NCBI GenBank assembly: GCA_002707765.1
Contig: PANV01000013.1
Location: forward strand, 1-14,947
Direction of reading: 5' to 3'
Length of the DNA stretch: 14,947 nucleotides
Source of the DNA: Fidelibacterota bacterium
GTDB taxonomy: Bacteria > Fidelibacterota > Marinisomatia > SCGC-AAA003-L08 > D37C17
Part shown: positions 1 to 7,870 of the stretch, one piece after another
Layout of the letters: every line of letters starts with the position of its first letter
Numbering within the stretch: the stretch's first letter is position 1
Translations under genes and position numbers: made by a program
The notes under the pieces: model-generated
What the model was told of the DNA's origin: nothing
The model's input: the letters and a program-made list of their open reading frames with translations, nothing else
The model's database searches: none

Positions 1-754
1 GAGCATGCCGGAGTGCTTCTCTAGGGCCAGCCATTCGCAGTGCTAAAGGTAGCAGGCTTAACATAGTAGTTCCTATTGGGAAATATTTTAGAATTCTTTG
101 ATAACATCTAACTCTTGTATAATGGTCGATATCTCCTGGCTTTGTTGGTCCCACAACAGGGTGTAATAATAGATTTGCCCCATTTTCTTTAGCTGCTGTA
201 AAAGAAATTTCTTTGTGAGCTCTATGCATGGGATTTCTTGTTTGAAATGCAACTACTTTATCCCATCCTAATTTTTTAAACTGTTTTTTTAATTCTGAGG
301 GTGAATGTCTGAAAAGTTGATAGTCATAATGTTTTGGTAATTCATTTAATTCTAAATCTCCACCAATATAATATTCTCCTACATGATTGAATAAATAATT
401 TAATCCGGGATGATTTTTATCAGTAGTATTATAAACTAATTTTGCTTCTCTATGTTTATCAATTTCCCAAATACTAGATATTTTTAAAGTTGCAACTAGA
501 AAACCTTCTTTATCTCTTAAAGCAACTTTAGAATTTAATTTAAGATTTAGTGATTTTTTTTCTTCTTTAGTGACATCTAAAGTTATTGGAATTGGCCATA
601 GCTCTCCAGAAGATAAACGCATATTATTTAAGACTGAATTATAATTTAATTCATCCATAAAGCTATTAAGGGGATGGAATGCACCACTTAGTAATAATTC
701 CAAATCACAGATTTGTCTATCATTCATTACTAAATTTTTTAGTTCAATTGCCAT
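1..754 (-). CDS. sat: Sulfate adenylyltransferase (ATP sulfurylase), C-terminal part cut by window start
   Basis: This enzyme makes adenylyl sulfate (APS) and pyrophosphate from ATP and sulfate in the cytoplasm, the first step of sulfate assimilation. The 251 visible residues show the N-terminal PUA-like part (GAFHPLNSFM, residues 24-33), the ATP-binding motif QTRNPMHRAH (171-180), GPTKPGDID (202-210) and the conserved MAGPREA (241-247). This is the single-chain Sat type, unrelated to CysN/CysD. The rest of the catalytic domain, and any fused APS kinase, lies outside the window, so a bifunctional protein cannot be excluded. The ATG at 754-752 is preceded by AAAGGA (bases 770-765, minus strand) with a 10-base spacer, which supports this start. 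In an assimilating organism the product would feed cysteine synthesis and so the transsulfuration enzyme at 6726-7868. The family call is secure; the assimilatory role is inferred. Confidence 0.93.
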   Translation of the reverse strand, partial: MAIELKNLVMNDRQICDLELLLSGAFHPLNSFMDELNYNSVLNNMRLSSGELWPIPITLDVTKEEKKSLNLKLNSKVALRDKEGFLVATLKISSIWEIDKHREAKLVYNTTDKNHPGLNYLFNHVGEYYIGGDLELNELPKHYDYQLFRHSPSELKKQFKKLGWDKVVAFQTRNPMHRAHKEISFTAAKENGANLLLHPVVGPTKPGDIDHYTRVRCYQRILKYFPIGTTMLSLLPLALRMAGPREALRHA

Positions 755-997
755 ATAATCATTGTCCTTTCAATACAAATTTTCAATATAAGAATCAAAA
801 ATAAAACATTTATATTTTATCATTATGTAACTACGTAAATTTATGCATGAAATACTTCATTTTTATATTAAAATTAGAAAGTATAAAAAAGAAAAAATTT
901 TATTTATCTTTATTTGGAGAAACCAATGAAGGTGAATTAATTTTAGTAGACTACAGTTGGTAGTATTTATAAGTTAACAAATTAGAAAAAAAATTTT
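755..997. other. Divergent intergenic region between sat and pyk
   Basis: This very AT-rich spacer must hold the promoters of both divergent genes. Seen directly: the AAAGGA ribosome site of sat (minus strand, 770-765), a TACGTA palindrome inside GTAACTACGTAA near 826-837, TATAAG at about 970 ahead of pyk as a possible -10, and a small open frame at 847-963 listed separately. No -35 box stands out and I find no riboswitch-like fold or strong hairpin. Promoter positions are therefore not assigned. Confidence 0.5.
847..963 (+). CDS. Possible small protein, 38 residues, unrecognised
   Basis: This open frame starts at ATG 847 and ends with TAG at 961-963, 34 bases before pyk. It starts with a hydrophobic-basic stretch (MKYFIFILKLESIKKKK), then reads FYLSLFGETNEGELILVDYSW. 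The second half has a mixed, protein-like composition with acidic and glycine residues, unlike the Lys/Asn/Ile/Phe runs expected from random AT-rich DNA. There is no visible Shine-Dalgarno sequence, but pyk itself also lacks one. It could be a real small gene co-transcribed with pyk, a leader peptide, or chance. I do not recognise any family and assign no function. Confidence 0.25.
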   Translation: MKYFIFILKLESIKKKKFYLSLFGETNEGELILVDYSW

Positions 998-2416
998 ATG
1001 TCATTTATCAAAACAAAAACAATTGCTACCTTAGGTCCAATTTCAAAATCTCCGTCAATAATTACAGAATTAATAGATGAAGGAGTAGATGTTTTCAGAA
1101 TAAATATGAGCCATTTTAAAAATGATGTTGATTTTGAAAATACTGTTAAAATCATTAGAAAAGAATCTAAATCTAAAAATAAGTATATTGGAATACTAGT
1201 TGATCTTGCCGGACCAAAAATTAGAATTGATTTAAATAAAGAAGAAAGCTCAATTAAGATAAATAAAAATCAAAAATATACTTTGGGATATTCAAACACA
1301 AATGACATAACAATTAATGCAAAAATAGATTTTAAAAATATATCTTTTAAGGATGCTTTTGTAAAAATTGACGACGGTAAAATAGTTTTTGAAGTTTTAT
1401 CTAAAGATAAAGAATCTCTTGATATTAAAGCAACTGATGATGGTATAATTTATAATAAGAAAGGCGTTAATTTTCCAGGTATAGAATTAAATATTAAATC
1501 TCTAACAAATAATGATAAGCAGCATTTACTTTTAGCTGCTAGAAATAAAATTGATTGGTTTGCATTATCATTTGTTAGAGAAAGTAAAGATATTAATCCA
1601 ATTTTAAAAATATATAAGAAAGAGGGTTTCTCTTTTCCTGTTATTGCAAAAATAGAAAAACCTGAAGCTATAGATAATTTAGATTCAATTATTGATACTT
1701 TTGACGGTATTTTAATTGCTAGAGGTGACTTAGGCGTCGAAATGCCCTTAGCTAAATTACCTAGTTTGCAAAAGTTAATAATAGAAAAATGTAAAAAAAT
1801 AAAAAAACCAGTAATTGTTGCTACTCAGATGTTAGATTCAATGATTGAAAATCCATCTCCTACTAGAGCTGAAGTAAATGATGTAGCTAATGCAGTTTAC
1901 GAAAGAGTAGATGCAGTTATGCTTTCAGGAGAGACTGCAATTGGTAAATATCCATTAAAAGCAGTCAAAATCATGCAGGACATATTGCTTAATGCGGAAG
2001 AGGAAATTGAAAAAAATATAACCTTACATGAAGATTCTGTTGATATAAATAGAAATATTAGATCTGCAATTGGTGAATCAGTTAAATTAATTTCAAGGCA
2101 CCTAGAAATTGATGCAATCGTCGTTATGACTGAATCTGGAAGTACTGCTGTTGTTGTTTCACATTTTAGGCCTATGAATAACATTTTTGCACTAACCCCT
2201 AACGAGTCAACATGTAATAAGTTATCTTTGGTGTGGGGTGTTATTCCATTACATACTAAACAATTTTCTTCAACTGATGAAATGATTGAAGAATCAGAAA
2301 AAATATTGAAAACTAAAAAGTTGTTAAAAAAGGGAGATACTTTTGTTTTAACATCTGGAGTTCCTGTAGCTGTTACAGGTACAACTAATATGTTAAGAAT
2401 TCATAAAATTAGTTAA
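998..2416 (+). CDS. pyk: Pyruvate kinase
   Basis: Pyruvate kinase transfers phosphate from phosphoenolpyruvate to ADP, giving pyruvate and ATP, the last step of glycolysis. At 472 residues it has the usual bacterial length. The barrel opens with KTIATLGP and RINMSH, followed by DLAGPKIR (about residues 69-76) and IDDGKI in the B domain. The catalytic lysine lies in AKIEKPEA (K218), with ARGDLGVEMP and the signature VATQMLDSMIENPSPTRAE behind it. The C-terminal domain ends with GDTFVLTSGVPVAVTGTTN, the usual effector-binding loop region. The ATG start places KTKTIATLGP at the expected N-terminus, although no Shine-Dalgarno sequence is visible. The gene diverges from sat. Its stop lies inside the end of the convergent aminotransferase gene, with an 8-base overlap, leaving no room for a separate terminator. 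Confidence 0.96.
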   Translation: MSFIKTKTIATLGPISKSPSIITELIDEGVDVFRINMSHFKNDVDFENTVKIIRKESKSKNKYIGILVDLAGPKIRIDLNKEESSIKINKNQKYTLGYSNTNDITINAKIDFKNISFKDAFVKIDDGKIVFEVLSKDKESLDIKATDDGIIYNKKGVNFPGIELNIKSLTNNDKQHLLLAARNKIDWFALSFVRESKDINPILKIYKKEGFSFPVIAKIEKPEAIDNLDSIIDTFDGILIARGDLGVEMPLAKLPSLQKLIIEKCKKIKKPVIVATQMLDSMIENPSPTRAEVNDVANAVYERVDAVMLSGETAIGKYPLKAVKIMQDILLNAEEEIEKNITLHEDSVDINRNIRSAIGESVKLISRHLEIDAIVVMTESGSTAVVVSHFRPMNNIFALTPNESTCNKLSLVWGVIPLHTKQFSSTDEMIEESEKILKTKKLLKKGDTFVLTSGVPVAVTGTTNMLRIHKIS

Positions 2417-3329
2417 CATAAGTAAGCCATGATTCGTACTTGGGTTCTTTACCTCTAACGATATTATAATATAATTCTTGAATTTTTAAAGTTAGTTTGC
2501 CTGCTTTTCCATTAGAAAAAGTATGTTCATCAACTTTTCGTATAGGTGTTATTTCAGATGCACTTCCTGTAAAAAAAGCTTCATCAGCATTAAACAAATC
2601 ATCTTTTGTTATATTAGATATTTTATACTTCATACCTAAATCATTAATTAGTTCTAAAACTGTTTCTCTAGTTATACCCATTAAAATATTAGCATCTTTA
2701 TCATTAGTATGAAATATTCCATTTTTTATTAAGAAAAAATTTTGTCCTGAACCTTCTGCAATAGTATCGTCCAAGTTAAGTAATAAAGCTTCATCAAAAC
2801 CTTTTGATTTTGCATCTTGAACAGCGAGCAATGAATTTAAATATGTACCAGAAGATTTAGTGCTTGCTGGAAACGATTCTGATTGATATTTTTTCCAAGG
2901 ACTGATAGTCACCTTTGCTCCTTTTTTTAGAGCTTCTTTACCAACGTATGCTCCCCAGTCCAGTGTTCCAATTGCTACTTCTACAGGACAATTCTTAGGG
3001 TGTACTCCGAGCGTATCATATCCATAATATGCAACAGGTCGTAAATAACAATTATTTAAATTATTAGAACGAATTAAATCAATAGTACCATTGCACAACT
3101 TTTCAACAGAAAAAGGAATTGACATTTTATAATTTTCAGCTGATTGGTGGAGACGTACCATATGCTCTTTGAGTTTAAAAACTGCTGGCCCATTAGGAGT
3201 ATTATAACACTTTATGCCCTCAAAAACACCAGTACCATAATGGATAACATGAGACAAGATATGAATTCTTGCTTCATTAAAAGGAATAACCTTTCCATTA
3301 AACCAAATATTTTGAGAATAGTTTGACAT
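2409..3329 (-). CDS. ilvE: Branched-chain amino acid aminotransferase (class IV, PLP)
   Basis: This fold-type IV PLP enzyme transfers amino groups between glutamate and the keto acids of isoleucine, valine and leucine. At 306 residues it matches the E. coli IlvE length. Visible landmarks are IWFNGKVIPFNEARIHILSH at the N-terminus, HYGTGVFEGIKCY (30-42), the PLP lysine in ASTKSSGTYLNSLLA (K158), and EALLLNLDDTIAEGSGQNFF. MGITRETVLELINDLG, ADEAFFTGSASEITPI and a terminal WLTYVN resembling the WLDQVN end of E. coli IlvE complete it. D-amino acid aminotransferase and aminodeoxychorismate lyase share the fold, but the EGIKCY and GSASEITP motifs and the C-terminal tail favour IlvE. It stands alone on this strand, divergent from the aldolase and convergent with pyk. 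Its isoleucine product would draw on threonine from the nearby thrB-thrC pair. The start ATG at 3329-3327 has only a weak ribosome site. Confidence 0.93.
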   Translation of the reverse strand: MSNYSQNIWFNGKVIPFNEARIHILSHVIHYGTGVFEGIKCYNTPNGPAVFKLKEHMVRLHQSAENYKMSIPFSVEKLCNGTIDLIRSNNLNNCYLRPVAYYGYDTLGVHPKNCPVEVAIGTLDWGAYVGKEALKKGAKVTISPWKKYQSESFPASTKSSGTYLNSLLAVQDAKSKGFDEALLLNLDDTIAEGSGQNFFLIKNGIFHTNDKDANILMGITRETVLELINDLGMKYKISNITKDDLFNADEAFFTGSASEITPIRKVDEHTFSNGKAGKLTLKIQELYYNIVRGKEPKYESWLTYVN

Positions 3330-3413
3330 TTATTACTTAAATAATTTACAATCAAATGCTTTCAAATAAAATATAAATTAGAAACTTTTACATATAATTT
3401 CTTTAAATTATGT

Positions 3414-3422
3414 TGCTATAAT
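3414..3422 (+). promoter_or_regulatory. Candidate extended -10 promoter for the aldolase block
   Basis: TGCTATAAT is a perfect -10 hexamer (TATAAT, 3417-3422) with the extended TG motif. It sits about 28 bases before the aldolase ATG, inside the 120-base divergent spacer. No good -35 lies at 16-18 bases, as expected for an extended -10 promoter. Transcription would start near 3428-3430, within a run of twelve A residues (3425-3436), giving a leader of about 20 bases ending in the AAGGA ribosome site. AT-rich DNA produces chance TATAAT copies; another lies at 3393-3398. Confidence 0.4.
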
Positions 3423-3449
3423 TCAAAAAAAAAAAATAAGGAAATTGAA

Positions 3450-4445
3450 ATGGAAAATTTAAAGGAAATTGCTAATCAAATGGTTTTAAAAGGAAAGGGT
3501 ATTTTAGCTGCAGATGAAAGTACTCCTACCTGTGATAAAAGGTTTGATTCGATAGGTGTAGAAAAAAACTTTAATAATAGAAATGAATATAGAGATCTTT
3601 TATTTAATACTCCTGATATTGAAAAATATATAAGTGGAGTAATTTTGTTTGATGAAACCATTAGACAGTCTACAACTTGTGATAAATCAATTCCATTTAC
3701 TGAATTATTAAAATCAAAAGGTATTATCCCTGGCATTAAAGTTGATACTGGAGCTAAAGATTTTTCAGGTTTTAAAAATGAAAAAATTACAGAAGGTCTG
3801 GATGGTTTAAGAGATAGGTTAAAAGAATATTATGGAATGGGTGCTAGATTTGCTAAGTGGAGAGCTGTAATTACAATTGGAGAAACAATTCCATCTGATG
3901 CTTGTATTCATTCTAATGCTAATGGATTAGCTCGTTATGCTTCATTATGTCAAGAAAATGGTTTAGTTCCAATTGTAGAACCTGAAGTTTTGATGGATGG
4001 TAGTCATACTATTGAAGATTGTTATGATGTTTCACAAAGGACATTAAATGTAACTTTTGAACAGTTGATTATGCATCACGTTGATTTGAGTGGTATAGTT
4101 TTGAAGCCTAATATGATTATATCAGGAAGTGATTGCGATACACAAGCAGATATTGATAAAGTTGCAGAGCTTACTTTTAAGTGTTTAAAAGATAATGTCC
4201 CATCCGATGTACCAGGAATAGCATTTTTATCAGGAGGTCAAAGTAGTGATTTAGCAACTGCTCATTTAAATACAATGAATAAAAAATATATGAGTGAAAT
4301 GCCATGGAATTTGACTTTTTCATATGGAAGAGCTTTACAGGAAGATGCACTCAAAGCTTGGGGTGGCTCAAATAGAAATGAAGGACAAGAAGCATTAATT
4401 TTTAGAGCTAAGAATAATAGCTTAGCTACGAAAGGTGAAGCTTAA
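3450..4445 (+). CDS. Fructose-bisphosphate aldolase, class I (animal/plant-like type)
   Basis: This enzyme cleaves fructose 1,6-bisphosphate to dihydroxyacetone phosphate and glyceraldehyde 3-phosphate through a Schiff base, without metal, and runs in reverse for gluconeogenesis. It has 331 residues. Visible active-site elements are KGILAADEST (the aspartate at 22), FDETIRQS (68-74), ARFAKWRAVITIG (K136), IVEPEVLMDG (E177, E179), the Schiff-base lysine in VLKPNMIISG (K219), FLSGGQSSDLATAHLN, and FSYGRALQEDALKAWGG. These match the classical muscle aldolase motifs more closely than the short DhnA/FbaB-type archaeal class I enzymes. The C-terminus ends in ATKGEA and lacks the terminal tyrosine that tunes eukaryotic aldolases. 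A clear AAGGA (3438-3442) lies seven bases before the ATG. thrB follows after 15 bases, so it may lead the thrB-thrC transcript. No gene symbol is given, because bacterial fba/fbaB naming does not fit this subtype well. Confidence 0.95.
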   Translation: MENLKEIANQMVLKGKGILAADESTPTCDKRFDSIGVEKNFNNRNEYRDLLFNTPDIEKYISGVILFDETIRQSTTCDKSIPFTELLKSKGIIPGIKVDTGAKDFSGFKNEKITEGLDGLRDRLKEYYGMGARFAKWRAVITIGETIPSDACIHSNANGLARYASLCQENGLVPIVEPEVLMDGSHTIEDCYDVSQRTLNVTFEQLIMHHVDLSGIVLKPNMIISGSDCDTQADIDKVAELTFKCLKDNVPSDVPGIAFLSGGQSSDLATAHLNTMNKKYMSEMPWNLTFSYGRALQEDALKAWGGSNRNEGQEALIFRAKNNSLATKGEA

Positions 4446-4460
4446 GTTTAAAATTTTCTT

Positions 4461-5387
4461 ATGAAAAATATTAAAATTCAAGCGCCTGCTACCGTTGCAA
4501 ATTTATCATGTGGATTTGATATCCTGGGTTTATGTCTCGATAAGCCTTTTGATGAGGTTGAAGTAGACAAAATAAATCAAAAAAAAGTATTAATTGAATT
4601 AGTTGAATCAAAATATTCTAATATTCCTACTAATCCAAGAAAAAATACTGGCGGTTTACCTGCGATTCAAATAATTGAAGATTTAAAGTTAGATTTTGGC
4701 TTCAAAATTAAAATTAAAAAAGGAATCCCACTTTGCGGTGGAATGGGTTCTTCGGCAGCTACCGCTTCAGGAGTAGTATTTGCAATTAATAAAATATTAA
4801 ATGAAACACTAACTGATAAGGAAATGTTAAAGTATGCTCTTATTGGAGAAAGTGTATCAGTTACAAATCCACATGCAGATAACATTGCTCCATGTTTATT
4901 TGGAGGTTTAACTATAATTAGAGATACTAAAACTCTTGATATAATTAATATTAATATTCCAGATTTATATGTTTGCTTAATACATCCAGATATCTCAGTA
5001 AGTACTCAAGATGCTAGAAATATGCTGCCAAACAAAATTAAACTTACCTCAGCAGTTAAGCAGTGGGGCAATATAGCTGGATTAGTTACTGGTTTTGCAA
5101 ATGGAGATTTTGAGTTGATTAAAAGATCAATGCAAGATGAAATCGTTGAACCTGTAAGAGCTCCCTTAATAAGTAGATTTTATGATATAAAAAATAAATC
5201 AATAGATTTAGGAGCTCTTGGATGTGGTATTTCTGGTTCAGGACCAACAATTTTTGCGATTTGTGAAAATAAAATAACTGCAAAAAAAATTATTGATTTT
5301 TCTAAAAATTTTTATAAGAATTGTGGTATTGATTGTGATGTATATATATCGAAAGTTAATCATACCGGTCCGAAGACACTCAAATGA
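4461..5387 (+). CDS. thrB: Homoserine kinase (GHMP family)
   Basis: Homoserine kinase phosphorylates L-homoserine with ATP to O-phospho-L-homoserine, the substrate of the next gene product. The 308-residue protein has the GHMP kinase layout. The N-terminal QAPATVANLSCGFDILG (7-23) is followed by the ATP loop GIPLCGGMGSSAATASG (88-104). ESVSVTNPHADNIAPCLFGG forms the homoserine-binding region, and the C-terminal GHMP motif is GALGCGISGSGPTIFAI. Length and motifs match ThrB rather than mevalonate or CDP-methylerythritol kinases. The stop codon overlaps the threonine synthase start by four bases (ATGA, 5384-5387), so the two are translationally coupled. No visible Shine-Dalgarno sequence precedes the ATG, but the motif starts at residue 7 as expected. 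No homoserine dehydrogenase or aspartokinase gene lies in the window. Confidence 0.95.
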   Translation: MKNIKIQAPATVANLSCGFDILGLCLDKPFDEVEVDKINQKKVLIELVESKYSNIPTNPRKNTGGLPAIQIIEDLKLDFGFKIKIKKGIPLCGGMGSSAATASGVVFAINKILNETLTDKEMLKYALIGESVSVTNPHADNIAPCLFGGLTIIRDTKTLDIININIPDLYVCLIHPDISVSTQDARNMLPNKIKLTSAVKQWGNIAGLVTGFANGDFELIKRSMQDEIVEPVRAPLISRFYDIKNKSIDLGALGCGISGSGPTIFAICENKITAKKIIDFSKNFYKNCGIDCDVYISKVNHTGPKTLK

Positions 5388-6685
5388 AATTCTACAGTAC
5401 AAACAATAAAGATTTAAATGATAATTTTAGAACAGCTTTATTTAAGGGAATGCCATCAGATAAAGGTCTTTATATGCCTCGACTGTTACCTGATTTATCT
5501 AAGTTGTTTAATCAAGAAAACAGAATGTCTTTTCAAGAGATATCTTTTGAAATTTCAAAGAAATTTTTGGATGAAGATTTATCTAAAAATCAAATTCAAA
5601 ATATTATTGAATCATGTATAACATTTGATGCACCAAATAAAAAAATTGAAAAAAATCTTTATTGTTTAGAATTATTTCATGGTCCTACTCTAGCCTTCAA
5701 AGATTTTGGTGCAAGATTTATGGCTCAATGTATGCAAAGGTTGAGAGATAATTCATCAAAGAAAATTAATATTTTGGTTGCAACATCTGGTGATACAGGA
5801 GGTGCTGTTGCTAATGGATTTTATGATGTTGATGGTATTAATGTCATAATTTTATATCCGAAAGGAAAAGTAAGTGAAATTCAAGAAAAACAATTGACAA
5901 CTTTAGATAGAAATGTTTTTGCTTTAGAAGTTGATGGTACATTTGATGATTGTCAAAAACTTGTTAAAAAAGCATTTTTAGATGATAAATTAAATGAACA
6001 AATTAACTTATCATCAGCAAATTCAATTAATATTGCCAGACTAATTCCTCAGTCCTTTTATTATGCTCATTCATATATGCAGTTAGATAATAAAAAGCTC
6101 CCAGCAATATTTTCAGTTCCATGTGGTAATTTTGGGAATATAACGGCAGGTTTGTTAATCAAAAAAATGGGTCTACCATTTAATAAAATAATTGCATCAA
6201 CTAATTCCAATGATGTAATTCCAAAGTTTTTAGAAACTGGTAAATTTTCACCAAAGCCATCAATTCAAACAATTTCAAATGCAATGGATGTAGGAAATCC
6301 AAGTAACATCGTTCGAATAATGGATTTGTATCAAACAATAGAAAAGCTTAAGATTGATATGATTAGTTGGTCATTCAATGAGATAGAAACTTCTAACCTA
6401 ATAAAGGAATTTTTTTTAGAAAAAAAATATCTATTAGATCCTCATACATCAGTTGCTCTTCTTGGTATTTTGAAATATGAAAAAAAACAATCACAAAATT
6501 TTAATAAAATTTTTCTTGGTACAGCCCATCCTGCTAAATTTATAGATGTTGTAGAAAAAAATATAAATTGTAGTATTAAGCTACCTAAGAGGTTAAACAA
6601 ATTATTATCTTTAGAAAAGAAGTCAGTTTTATTAAAAAATAATTATGATGAATTTTATGATTATTTATTGTCAAGTTTTCAATAA
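5384..6685 (+). CDS. thrC: Threonine synthase
   Basis: This PLP enzyme converts O-phosphohomoserine to L-threonine and phosphate. At 433 residues it belongs to the long ThrC type found in E. coli and fungi. Visible are YSTNNKDLNDNFRTALFKG with GLYMPRLLP at the N-terminus, ELFHGPTLAFKDFGARF with the PLP lysine at K106 (E. coli K107), and the phosphate loop VATSGDTGGAVANGF. SANSINIARLIPQSFYY, VPCGNFGNITAGLL, MDVGNPSN, DPHTSVAL and GTAHPAKF follow. The start overlaps the thrB stop (ATGA). After the stop, a seven-pair all-AT inverted repeat (6684-6690 with 6698-6704) is followed by a few T residues but is weak as a terminator. Identification is firm from the uninterrupted match to family landmarks. 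Confidence 0.96.
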   Translation: MKFYSTNNKDLNDNFRTALFKGMPSDKGLYMPRLLPDLSKLFNQENRMSFQEISFEISKKFLDEDLSKNQIQNIIESCITFDAPNKKIEKNLYCLELFHGPTLAFKDFGARFMAQCMQRLRDNSSKKINILVATSGDTGGAVANGFYDVDGINVIILYPKGKVSEIQEKQLTTLDRNVFALEVDGTFDDCQKLVKKAFLDDKLNEQINLSSANSINIARLIPQSFYYAHSYMQLDNKKLPAIFSVPCGNFGNITAGLLIKKMGLPFNKIIASTNSNDVIPKFLETGKFSPKPSIQTISNAMDVGNPSNIVRIMDLYQTIEKLKIDMISWSFNEIETSNLIKEFFLEKKYLLDPHTSVALLGILKYEKKQSQNFNKIFLGTAHPAKFIDVVEKNINCSIKLPKRLNKLLSLEKKSVLLKNNYDEFYDYLLSSFQ

Positions 6686-6712
6686 ATTAAACATGAGTTA
6701 ATTTTTAAAATG

Positions 6713-6728
6713 AAAGGAATTTAAATTG
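6713..6728 (+). promoter_or_regulatory. Ribosome binding site deciding a TTG start
   Basis: AAAGGA (6713-6718) lies seven bases before TTG (6726-6728). This is one of the few clear Shine-Dalgarno sequences in the window and it fixes TTG as the start of the following Cys/Met enzyme. The closer ATG at 6710-6712 opens only a four-codon frame (ATG AAA GGA ATT TAA), and no in-frame ATG near the N-terminus would preserve the conserved beginning of the protein. Confidence 0.6.
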
Positions 6729-7868
6729 AAATTAGATACAAAAATTGTTAGAGCATCTACAAAGCCTGATGAAGCAACTGGAGCTGTAGTTCCGCCTATT
6801 TTTCAAACTGCTACGTATGTTTTAGAAGAAGTTGGTAAAGATAAGGGGTTTGATTATACAAGAGCATCAAATCCAAGCAGGCAGTTACTTGAACAGCATC
6901 TTGCAGATATTGAAGGTGTTGATTATGGTGTATGTTTTTCTAGCGGAATGTCTGCAGTTGATAGTGTTTTAAAATTATTAAAAGCAGGTGATCATGTCAT
7001 ATGTTCAGATGATGTTTATGGAGGTGTATCAAGGCACTTTAATGAAGTACTGATTCATTATGGTCTAGAATTTACTTATGTCAATTCGTCCAATCCTGAA
7101 GAGGTAGAAAAAGCAGTAAAAAGTAATACTAAATTATTATGGATAGAAACTCCAACAAATCCTTTATTAAAAATTACAGATTTAAATGCGATGAATGATA
7201 TTGCCAAAAAAAATAATCTATTGTTTGGTGTTGATGCAACATTCTCTACACCTGTTTTCTTAAGACCAATTGAGTTTGGTGCTGATATTGTGATGCATAG
7301 TACAACTAAATACCTTAGTGGTCATAACCAAATTATTGGTGGTGCAATTTTAACGAATGATAAAAAGATTTTTGATAAAATGAAATTTATTCAAAAAACT
7401 ATTGGAGCAGTGCCTAGCCCATTTGACTGTTTTTTAGTAATGCTTGGTCTTAGGACATTACATTTGAGAATGAAATGTCATAATTCAAATGCGCAATCAG
7501 TTGCAGAATTCCTAGAATCTCATCCTAAAGTATCGAGAGTTGCATATCCAGGCCTGAAGTCAGACCCGGGCCATCTTATAGCAAAAGAACAAATGTTAGG
7601 TTTTTCTGGAATGATTTCATTTGAGTTGAAAGGAGGGATACCGTCGGGTAAAAATTTAATGAATAGCGTTAAATTATGTTTGCTCGCTGAAAGTCTTGGG
7701 TCAGTCGAAACTATGATAACACATCCTGCAACAATGACTCATGCTGATGTTCCTGCTGTTGAAAGACATGCAAGAGGTTTAACCGATGGTTTAGTTAGGC
7801 TTTCAGTTGGAATTGAAAACAAAGAAGATATTATAGATGATTTAAAACAAGCTTTAGAAAAAGCATAA
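6726..7868 (+). CDS. metB: Cystathionine gamma-synthase / gamma-lyase family PLP enzyme
   Basis: This belongs to the Cys/Met metabolism PLP-dependent family, fold type I. The 380-residue length is typical. Key parts are ATGAVVPPIFQTATY (17-31), FDYTRASNPSRQLLEQ, FSSGMSAVDSVL, the PLP-stacking tyrosine in DDVYGGVSRHF, IETPTNPLLKI, GVDATFSTPVF, the PLP lysine in MHSTTKYLSGHN (K195), GLRTLHLRM and SLGSVETMITHPATMTHA. Members make cystathionine from cysteine and an activated homoserine (MetB) or split cystathionine to cysteine (gamma-lyase). Sequence inspection alone does not separate the two. Its place 40 bases after thrC favours a role at the homoserine branch point, so metB is used as a provisional symbol. 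Neither a homoserine acyltransferase nor metC is present in the window to confirm it. The TTG start is supported by the ribosome site just upstream. Confidence 0.9.
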   Translation: MKLDTKIVRASTKPDEATGAVVPPIFQTATYVLEEVGKDKGFDYTRASNPSRQLLEQHLADIEGVDYGVCFSSGMSAVDSVLKLLKAGDHVICSDDVYGGVSRHFNEVLIHYGLEFTYVNSSNPEEVEKAVKSNTKLLWIETPTNPLLKITDLNAMNDIAKKNNLLFGVDATFSTPVFLRPIEFGADIVMHSTTKYLSGHNQIIGGAILTNDKKIFDKMKFIQKTIGAVPSPFDCFLVMLGLRTLHLRMKCHNSNAQSVAEFLESHPKVSRVAYPGLKSDPGHLIAKEQMLGFSGMISFELKGGIPSGKNLMNSVKLCLLAESLGSVETMITHPATMTHADVPAVERHARGLTDGLVRLSVGIENKEDIIDDLKQALEKA

Positions 7869-7870
7869 TC

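Noticed and set aside
1897..2184. 95-codon open frame on the minus strand inside pyk
   Set aside because: It is an antisense shadow of the pyruvate kinase coding sequence, with no domain, ribosome site or independent composition.
3393..3398. Second TATAAT in the ilvE-aldolase spacer as a promoter
   Set aside because: It has neither an extended TG motif nor a -35 at proper distance, and the copy at 3417-3422 fits better.
5418..5621. 67-codon plus-strand frame inside thrC
   Set aside because: It is an alternate frame of the conserved ThrC N-terminus; Leu/Phe/Lys-rich noise.
6684..6706. AAATTAA / TTAATTT inverted repeat with a seven-base loop and trailing T residues after thrC, a possible terminator
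   Set aside because: The stem is only seven A-T pairs with no G-C pair and would be too weak to stop transcription; such repeats are expected by chance at this base composition.
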